Shown: positions 9,343 to 13,469 of the stretch, in pieces | Layout: each line of letters opens with the position of its first letter | Numbering within the stretch: position 1 is the first letter of the stretch | Assembly: GCA_028565635.1 (NCBI GenBank) | Contig: JAOXYB010037984.1 | Location: 1 to 13,469, forward strand | Length of the DNA: 13,469 bases | Direction: 5' to 3' | DNA from: Phoronis ovalis | Lineage: Eukaryota; Phoronida; Phoronidae | Made by a program: the position numbers and the translations under genes | The notes under the pieces: model-generated | The model's input: the letters and a program-made list of their open reading frames with translations, nothing else | Told to the model about the DNA's origin: nothing | Databases searched by the model: none

Positions 9343-9577
9343 CTAAAAACAAAACAGCTCTGCAAAATTAATCCTATATCAGAAATGTTTGAACACAACC
9401 CACTCATGTGTGTATTTATGGTAAATAATGTATACAACATTAACACTGATTTGCACATTGAATGAGCAGCTTGAACAGAAGCCAGAAATGTAGTCATAGT
9501 ATCTCAATACTATCGAATGAGCATGTAGTCTTGGAATTCTAAAGCATATTGATGGCATAATCTTAAGAACTGTGTGA

Positions 9578-9753
9578 GTAATCTTTAGTAATGTTGCCAA
9601 AGTTATTTACCATATATTCTCATCAAATGGAAACATGCTTCATTTTGTAAACTATTCTAGCTGGCTGCAGTTGGATGCATTTTACTTTTACACAGTTGTC
9701 TGTTACCATAAAGGCAAGCACCAGTTCAGAGCTCATGGACGTAAAGTAGACAG
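9578..9753 (+). CDS. Candidate penultimate coding exon, unknown protein
   Basis: The + frame is open for 59 codons from 9578 to a read-through stop at 9755-9757. GACAG followed by GTAAGG at 9754 is a strong donor, so coding would leave the exon after two bases of a codon. Two acceptors fit: ATCTTTAG ending at 9588 and ACTATTCTAG ending at 9660. From the second the peptide starts WLQLDAFYFYTVVCYHKGK and ends QFRAHGRKVD. An aromatic, hydrophobic half precedes a strongly basic tail. GC is clearly higher than in the flanks, and CG dinucleotides recur from here to about 10,040. The next exon continues in the right phase and ends soon after, suggesting the C-terminus of a protein. An in-frame ATG at 9635 also exists. 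I do not recognise the family. Confidence 0.35.
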
Positions 9754-9848
9754 GTAAGGAAATGCACTCTATATAAAGAAGTTTGTAAACGTTTGTGTGT
9801 GGTCAATGTATTTAAATGCTTCTTCTTCTTCACTCAAGAACATTCCAG

Positions 9849-9888
9849 GAATCGGATGAGATTTGAAGAAATCGTTGTTCCACTGTAA
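9849..9888 (+). CDS. Candidate terminal coding exon with stop codon
   Basis: A CT-rich stretch (CTTCTTCTTCTTCACTCAAG) then ACATTCCAG gives an acceptor ending at 9848, after a 95-base intron. Joined in phase to the preceding exon it reads R, then NRMRFEEIVVPL, then TAA at 9886-9888. Using the earlier AG at 9838 gives a different short end, TFQESDEI and TGA at 9864-9866, so the two sites 10 bases apart would make alternative C-termini. On the minus strand the same bases are open for 37 codons; its run of four Glu is just the complement of the TTC repeat, so I read the + strand as real. Linked 3' signals at 10,227 support a gene end here. Confidence 0.33.
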
Positions 9889-9979
9889 AATTAAATGAAT
9901 AATTATGACCAGTGAAAGATTTTCCCACGCCATGTATCACTTTATAGTAATTGCTGCCTTCACACTTACTTCCGTACAA

Positions 9980-10057
9980 TCAAGAATTGTACTTTGTAAG
10001 ATGATGCATGTGGCTGTGTAGGTAGGAAAGTCTTTGTTGCGCCATCATCAGGATAAC
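9980..10057 (-). CDS. Candidate terminal exon of a minus-strand gene
   Basis: Both boundaries of the 88-base segment 9970-10,057 fit the splice consensus on the minus strand: TTCATTTTGTCAG|G at the start and CGGAA|GTAAGTGTG at the end. Entered in phase 0 from the candidate exon at 10,622 it reads VILMMAQQRLSYLHSHMHHL, then TKYNS, then TGA at 9980-9982, a helical, His-rich C-terminus. Entered in another phase it is fully open (YPDDGATKTFLPTQPHASSY and onward) and can splice on, so the frame is not settled. A TATAAA on the minus strand (TTTATA on + at about 9941) could be a weak poly(A) signal. Product unknown. Confidence 0.25.
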   Translation of the reverse strand, partial: VILMMAQQRLSYLHSHMHHLTKYNS

Positions 10058-10226
10058 CTGACAAAATGAACAACTAATTAAATTCACATTCCTAACAGAA
10101 CACTTTAATTACAGATTAGATGAATGATACACTTTATAAGGAATGATCCACTGTAGTCGTGTACTGGTTTGGTTGCAAGAAGATATAAAGGACTGCATAG
10201 TTTAGGAGTTACCAGGTGAGTGGATT

Positions 10227-10280
10227 AATAAAATTATGCCAAACCTATTTAATGTACTGTGTTCTTCACAGGTGTGTGTA
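10227..10280 (+). terminator. Poly(A) signal with downstream GT-rich element
   Basis: AATAAA at 10,227-10,232 is followed 25-45 bases later by a GT-rich run (ACTGTGTTC, then GGTGTGTGTAAG, about 10,255-10,280). This is the usual arrangement of a metazoan cleavage and polyadenylation site, with cleavage expected around 10,245-10,255. It lies about 340 bases after the candidate stop codon at 9888. Confidence 0.35.
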
Positions 10281-10289
10281 AGAATGACT

Positions 10290-10615
10290 TAGTTCAGCTG
10301 CACACTATTTATAGGATCAATGTACACTTGTACATGCACTAGAGCAAAGAAATACCTCACCAGAGCAATGAAAAACTGATTTCTGGTGCAAAACATCAAT
10401 TTGCACTACAATCTACAAACATTCACTTGCATAGAGAAGTTAAAAGTACTAATTAACACCAAAAGATTGAAAACTAACATATCTAAGCACAAATTGATAA
10501 TATTTTCTCAGTAGTGTTAATTGGGATTTGGCAATATATGGAAACATAAATGTTTACCTCAGCATAAAATGTAGACCATGAACACCAATTAAACAGTTGA
10601 ATAAAACTGATAAAA
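10290..10615. other. No gene seen; candidate intron
   Basis: AT-rich with stops in every frame. In the minus-strand model it is intron sequence between the exons at 10,622 and 10,057. Confidence 0.5.
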
Positions 10616-10621
10616 CATTAC

Positions 10622-10671
10622 CTTTGTATTTAGTCTTATAAGTTCTGCAAATTTGGTTATGTAACATTGGT
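10622..10671 (-). CDS. Candidate 50-base internal exon, minus strand
   Basis: The minus-strand acceptor is very good (TTATTTTATTTTTAG|ACC), and ACAAAG|GTAATG is a good donor. Read in phase 1 it encodes QCYITKFAELIRLNTK, an amphipathic, protein-like helix, and exits in phase 0, which suits the exon at 10,057. Another frame (PMLHNQICRTYKTKYK) is also open. The exon is short, so its support comes mainly from the splice signals and the phase match with neighbours at 11,871-11,969 and 9980-10,057. Confidence 0.25.
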
Positions 10672-10679
10672 CTAAAAAT

Positions 10680-11280
10680 AAAATAAGTCCATTAATTGTT
10701 AACTAAGTAACAAAAAGTAATTCCACATTTATATTGCTTGTGATGGTTCTACAAACAAATGGTTTCTGTATTTGCCATTAGGCTATTAGACATCCTCAGT
10801 TTTGACAGTGTAGGTGATTAAACTATTAGAAAGATAAAAAATTGAAGATTTACTATATGTAGCATAGATATTACAAGCAATCAATAGTAAAAACATTATG
10901 TATTTTCTTCATTATTTAATTGTTTTTATTAGGTCATTTGCATGTGATTTTTTGCAAATGTTCATGTGATCAAATTAATAAAAAATGAAATTATCAACAG
11001 TGGTAAGGATTGAACACGAGGTACACAAATGGTAAATATTTTTTTAACTAAAAAAATCTTGCTTGGGGGTGTGAATATTACTGATCTCATAGAAGTTATT
11101 TGCTCACACATTTTCATCCCTTTCCACTTGGGTTTGGTTTTGAATATTACATTCTTCATTCCTTGTTATGTCATAAGGCGGCCATATACCAACAGTTCAG
11201 TCACCTTTTATATGTAGGTTATGTATGATATAACTACTTCCCATCACATTTTATAGCAGATATTAAAACAAATATCAATC
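10680..11280. other. No gene seen; candidate intron with octamer-like inverted repeat
   Basis: In the minus-strand model this is intron. The overlapping open frames at 10,962-11,159 (minus) and 11,029-11,217 (plus) are on the same bases and look like chance. An inverted repeat with octamer-like arms is listed separately. Confidence 0.5.
10935..10960. promoter_or_regulatory. Inverted repeat with POU-octamer-like arms
   Basis: CATTTGCA at 10,935-10,942 and TGCAAATG at 10,953-10,960 are perfect 8-base inverted arms separated by 10 bases. The left arm with its next base is ATTTGCAT, the reverse complement of the octamer ATGCAAAT; the right arm carries TTGCAAAT. Paired octamer-like sites can bind POU-domain factors. 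There is no other promoter evidence. Confidence 0.25.
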
Positions 11281-11285
11281 AATAC

Positions 11286-11325
11286 TTAGGAAGATTTTCA
11301 AAGCCAGTTTAGCAAGCAGATTGCT
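11286..11325 (-). other. Optional small exon, minus strand
   Basis: A pyrimidine-rich stretch of about 40 bases ends in CTTCAGACAG on the minus strand, and CCTAA|GTATTG is a fair donor. The 40 bases read SNLLAKLALKIFL, enter in phase 0 and leave in phase 1, which fits the exon at 10,671. To connect upstream it needs a weak donor (AGT|GTTACA) in the exon at 11,871-11,969. On the + strand GGAGTG|GTGAGT at 11,350 is a competing donor, so orientation is uncertain. Confidence 0.15.
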
Positions 11326-11664
11326 CTGTCTGAAGGCAGTTTGTGGAGTGGTGAGTTGAAGCAATGACAACATTTTGTCATGCAAATTTAAACAACATTA
11401 TATAGGGATATGCAAGTAAAGAGTATCGTTGGATACTATCTCTGCTTGCTATCTTTTCCTTGAAGGTAGTTTCTATAGGGAAAAATGGGTTAAGTTGCTA
11501 AATATATCAAAAAAGTTCAGGTATAAAGTGTCAAATGTTTATTTTACCAACAGTTATTCCTAGTGTACTTTAATATGGATAATAATCCTTGCCATACAGG
11601 TTCTGTGCTAAAGAAATTCTAAATTGTTGCCTGTCAACATAATTTTCCTTTAAATCTGAATCAA

Positions 11665-11704
11665 CTTCTAAAAATAGAAATTGGCTTCTCAAAATAGAAA
11701 TCAC
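11665..11704. repeat. Two-copy 20-base tandem repeat
   Basis: CTTCTAAAAATAGAAATTGG is followed at once by CTTCTCAAAATAGAAATCAC, matching at 16 of 20 positions. Just downstream, GATTTGTTGTATAC (11,717) recurs as GATCTGCTGTATAC (11,776). Confidence 0.6.
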
Positions 11705-11870
11705 CTTACAATTTTTGATTTGTTGTATACCTATATGGGTCTTACCTATAATTTATATTTACTTCACCTAGATTTGATCTGCTGTATACATAAAAATTAT
11801 GTGATTATACTGTGAAAATTATCAGTAATTCATTTTCAAAAATAAGTAACTACAGTTTAAAATGTAACAC

Positions 11871-11969
11871 TTTGATCCAACGTTCCTTGAAATGCCAACT
11901 CAATTTCTTTTTGTGTGTTCATGTTCATTATTTGGTGACAGAATGCCAAGGAATCCAGCTTCTCAGCAG
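11871..11969 (-). CDS. Candidate 99-base internal exon, minus strand
   Basis: A long pyrimidine-rich tract (CACTTTTTCC ... CTTTAATCTACTCATAG) precedes the exon on the minus strand. It reads AEKLDSLAFCHQIMNMN, then TQKEIELAFQGTLDQ, a balanced helical mix with varied codons, and leaves in phase 1 at a modest donor CAAA|GTGTTA. That phase fits the exon at 10,671. A later AG gives an alternative phase-0 start at 11,960. Against it, the + strand is also open here: after GTGACAG a frame runs 50 codons from 11,942 to a TAA at 12,092 (NAKESSFSAAMSRLKISLSE and on). No family recognised. Confidence 0.25.
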
Positions 11970-12229
11970 CTATGAGTAGATTAAAGATCAGTTTGTCGGA
12001 AAAAGTGCAAAAATTGTGCAATAGAATAATCCTATCAAATAATTATAATTACATTGGCTTGCTTAGAAATCCTGCCGTTTGCCTGCGTAATTAATAAATT
12101 CTGTAGTTGGATTTAAAAAATGTGACATAGACATTCCTCGTACTCAAAAACAAGATACATTCTAAAAAAATCCTGAATCCACCCCTGTCATATAAATTAT
12201 GAGCTTAGATGCATAAAACCACAACTTGC

Positions 12230-12293
12230 CTGTAAAACAATAGAAATGTCTTCGATGAAGCTGTAGAGCATTATTCTATAATACCTGTCAGAC
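12230..12293 (-). other. Possible exon with a GC-type donor, minus strand
   Basis: After ACTGATATAG the minus strand reads SDRYYRIMLYSFIEDISIVL and Q, ending at CAG|GCAAGT, the exact context of the rare GC-AG introns. Exit is in phase 0, which fits the alternative start of the exon at 11,960 but not its main start. It may extend the minus-strand chain upstream. Its acceptor is poor, so confidence is low. Confidence 0.15.
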
Positions 12294-12299
12294 CTATAT

Positions 12300-12780
12300 C
12301 AGTAAATAGTGAGAAATATAACTAATTTATATAGAATAAATACATTATAACTAGCATGATTATGCTCTTTATTCTTTTATTCTCACATGGGAGTAATTGG
12401 TAGTTTGTTTGCTTGGGAAATTTACAGGATCAGAAAGTGGCATAGTTTTCCATTGAGGAATTTTGATGCTACATACGAGTTACTCTTTGATTGCAACTAC
12501 ATTCAGTAAGGAAGGTATAGTCATTTAGCTTGGTAGAGGTCGAAGTTGGTACATAGTCAACTTGGTAACTTGGCAAGCAGTAAAATTGTTTTCATACTTA
12601 TTTTAATTCAGAGGACACTATGGCAGTTGTTCAAAAAATGTACCAAAATATATCTCTGATGCGTCTTTAAACAATCTTTAATAGGTCATTGATTGCAATG
12701 TGGTAGATTTGATGGGTTTAAAGGTCCACGCTTTTAAGCAAGTTATCTATAATTTGTAAGATATTACTAATGTCCCACCA
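12300..12780. other. No supported gene; one exon-like open run on minus
   Basis: Between about 12,470 and 12,600 a minus frame is open for some 40 codons (YQVDYVPTSTSTKLNDYTF lies within), with AAAGA|GTAACT as a possible donor but no good acceptor. An 8-base tandem AACTTGGT/AACTTGGC lies at 12,559-12,574. Otherwise nothing is seen. Confidence 0.4.
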
Positions 12781-12791
12781 AAAAAAAACTA

Positions 12792-12856
12792 GAAAGACCA
12801 CTCATCAAACAGTTCCAGTTCTATCTGGATTGTGATCATGTTTATTATATTCTCTT
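12792..12856 (-). other. Weak exon-like segment, minus strand
   Basis: After GATGTATTACAG the minus strand reads ENIINMITIQIELELFDEWSF to a TAG at 12,789-12,791, or leaves earlier at a weak donor TGATGA|GTGGTC. Short and poorly supported; listed because it is on the same strand as the chain below it. Confidence 0.1.
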
Positions 12857-12874
12857 CTGTAATACATCGTGAAT

Positions 12875-12898
12875 ACATTTATCAACACATTTATCAAC
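12875..12898. repeat. Perfect 12-base tandem duplication
   Basis: ACATTTATCAAC occurs twice with no spacer. Being exact, it is probably a recent slippage event. Confidence 0.8.
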
Positions 12899-12953
12899 GA
12901 TGATCCTAATAGAATTTTACAGTTTAAATGCCCCTTTTATACAAAAAAATAAA

Positions 12954-13057
12954 CTGATTTGAAAATCAGATTCTTAGTATCAAATTTTGAAATCTTTCAA
13001 CTGAAAATCTATCAAATTTCACTGAAACTGGTTTTGCACAGCAAATTTCAAACCAGT
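12954..13057. repeat. Cluster of short inverted and direct repeats
   Basis: CTGATTT-GA-AAATCAG (12,954-12,969) is a 7-base hairpin. TATCAAATTT occurs at 12,978 and again at 13,010. ACTGGTTT (13,027-13,034) pairs with AAACCAGT (13,050-13,057) across 15 bases, which themselves contain TGC-ACA-GCA. This is denser than elsewhere in the window and may be the remnant of a small non-autonomous element; no target-site duplication is apparent. Confidence 0.35.
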
Positions 13058-13059
13058 GT

Positions 13060-13300
13060 AAAGTTTCAATTGCCTATAGCTATGCTGAATTAAAAATTGG
13101 GTGCATGTTTGCAACTCTTTGTCATACCAAATAGCAGCTTATGTCTTCCCTGTACACAAGTACAATTTTATCATGCAAAATGTTATAACATGTACTTTTC
13201 AGATACTATGAAAACAGGTACTTGTTAATTAATTAAATATGGTAGGTTTAATTAATAGTAGCACAATTCATGGTTACATTGTTGTTAAAACTAAGGTGTC
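13060..13300. other. No gene seen; TAATTA-rich
   Basis: No open exon. TTAATTAATTAAAT and TTTAATTAATAG near 13,225-13,258 give several TAATTA homeodomain-type cores, which are expected often in AT-rich DNA. Confidence 0.45.
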
Positions 13301-13301
13301 A

Positions 13302-13469
13302 AAGACCTGGGGGGCTACTCAAGGTTTTTTGACTACGGGGATGTGCCGCGGAACACAATCCAAAATTTTAGCTTGTGGTAGCAAACCCAATTCAAATTTT
13401 TTGAAATTGTAGGGTAGTAATCCAAATTTTGTGAAATATAAGGGTAGCAATCCAAAATTTTAAAATATT
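13302..13469 (+). repeat. G-headed dispersed repeat with ~30-base internal units, partial
   Basis: A GC-rich head (CCTGGGGGGCTACTCAAGG, then CTACGGGGATGTGCCGCGG) is followed by degenerate units built on GGTAGCAA-CCAAATTTT-TGAAAT. Units start at about 13,350, 13,377, 13,412 and 13,442, spaced 27-35 bases apart; the last two are the closest pair. The element runs off the right edge. The abrupt rise in GC and CG against the AT-rich flank marks an inserted repeat. Its G-rich sense strand is +, opposite to the element at 268-402. Repeats of this general style occur in many invertebrate genomes; I cannot name the family. Confidence 0.65.

Larger units (their letters stand above)
9889..10280 (+). 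other. Candidate 3' UTR of the + strand gene
   Basis: This follows the TAA and has stops in all + frames. It contains an acceptor-like TTTAATTACAG ending at 10,114 and a donor-like ACCAG|GTGAGT at 10,216 that would frame a 101-base segment closed in all three frames, so any such exon would be noncoding. It ends in an AATAAA and a GT-rich stretch. The minus-strand candidate exon at 9970-10,057 lies inside it, as in an overlapping tail-to-tail gene pair. Confidence 0.25.

Noticed and set aside
9285-9600. Two overlapping minus ORFs (70 and 73 codons)
   Set aside because: They overlap each other in different frames, and one crosses the C9 homopolymer; no support as genes.
9769-9882. Minus-strand 37-codon open segment after TTTTACAG, with a four-Glu run and plausible residues
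   Set aside because: The Glu run is the complement of a TTC pyrimidine tract that serves as the + acceptor, and the apparent minus acceptor comes from AT-rich DNA after the + stop. The + reading explains more signals.
10995-11035. tRNA-like words (TGGTAAGGATTGAAC and nearby)
   Set aside because: No cloverleaf arms, no proper A and B boxes at the right spacing.
10962-11217. ORFs of 65 and 62 codons on opposite strands
   Set aside because: Mutual shadows within a candidate intron; no motif.
1-13469. CRISPR array, bacterial operon, IS element, phage or plasmid functions
   Set aside because: No regular repeat-spacer pattern, no clustered ORFs with ribosome-binding sites, no transposase-length frame.

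Overview
The window looks like nuclear DNA of an animal whose genome is AT-rich, CpG-depleted and full of introns. By eye GC is about one third. CG dinucleotides are several-fold rarer than base composition predicts, which suggests heavy germline CpG methylation. Many sites fit the metazoan splice consensus (T-rich tract + CAG, and GTAAG/GTGAG), and AATAAA hexamers are frequent. I see no bacterial, plasmid or phage signature: no Shine-Dalgarno-spaced ORFs, operon, IS element or CRISPR array. The species cannot be fixed.

No long gene is present. The longest reading frames (60-80 codons) are about what chance gives at this composition, so everything coding here is at best split into short exons. 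Layout: 1-132, an acidic serine-rich exon-like segment on the minus strand that runs off the left edge. 268-402, a dispersed-repeat fragment with five long C-runs. About 411-9570, mostly noncoding, with a few exon-like open segments (near 1.4, 2.4, 3.5, 4.1, 6.2 and 6.6 kb), AATAAA clusters near 4.4 and 5.5 kb, and small hairpins. 9.58-10.28 kb, the best + strand model: an open segment with good splice sites, a 95-base intron, a short terminal exon with stop at 9886-9888, and an AATAAA with a GT-rich element downstream. 9.98-12.29 kb, a competing or convergent minus-strand chain of short exon-like segments whose phases agree. 12.3-13.3 kb, mainly short direct and inverted repeats. 13,302-13,469, the start of a second G-headed repeat with about 30-base internal units, running off the right edge.

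If both models hold, two genes converge near 9.9 kb, tail to tail. No product could be recognised for any segment. All exon calls are by-eye hypotheses, and the same bases are often open on both strands. I found no convincing new biological system. The most useful leads are the convergent-gene model, the acidic exon, CpG retention at the candidate exons, and the two edge repeats.
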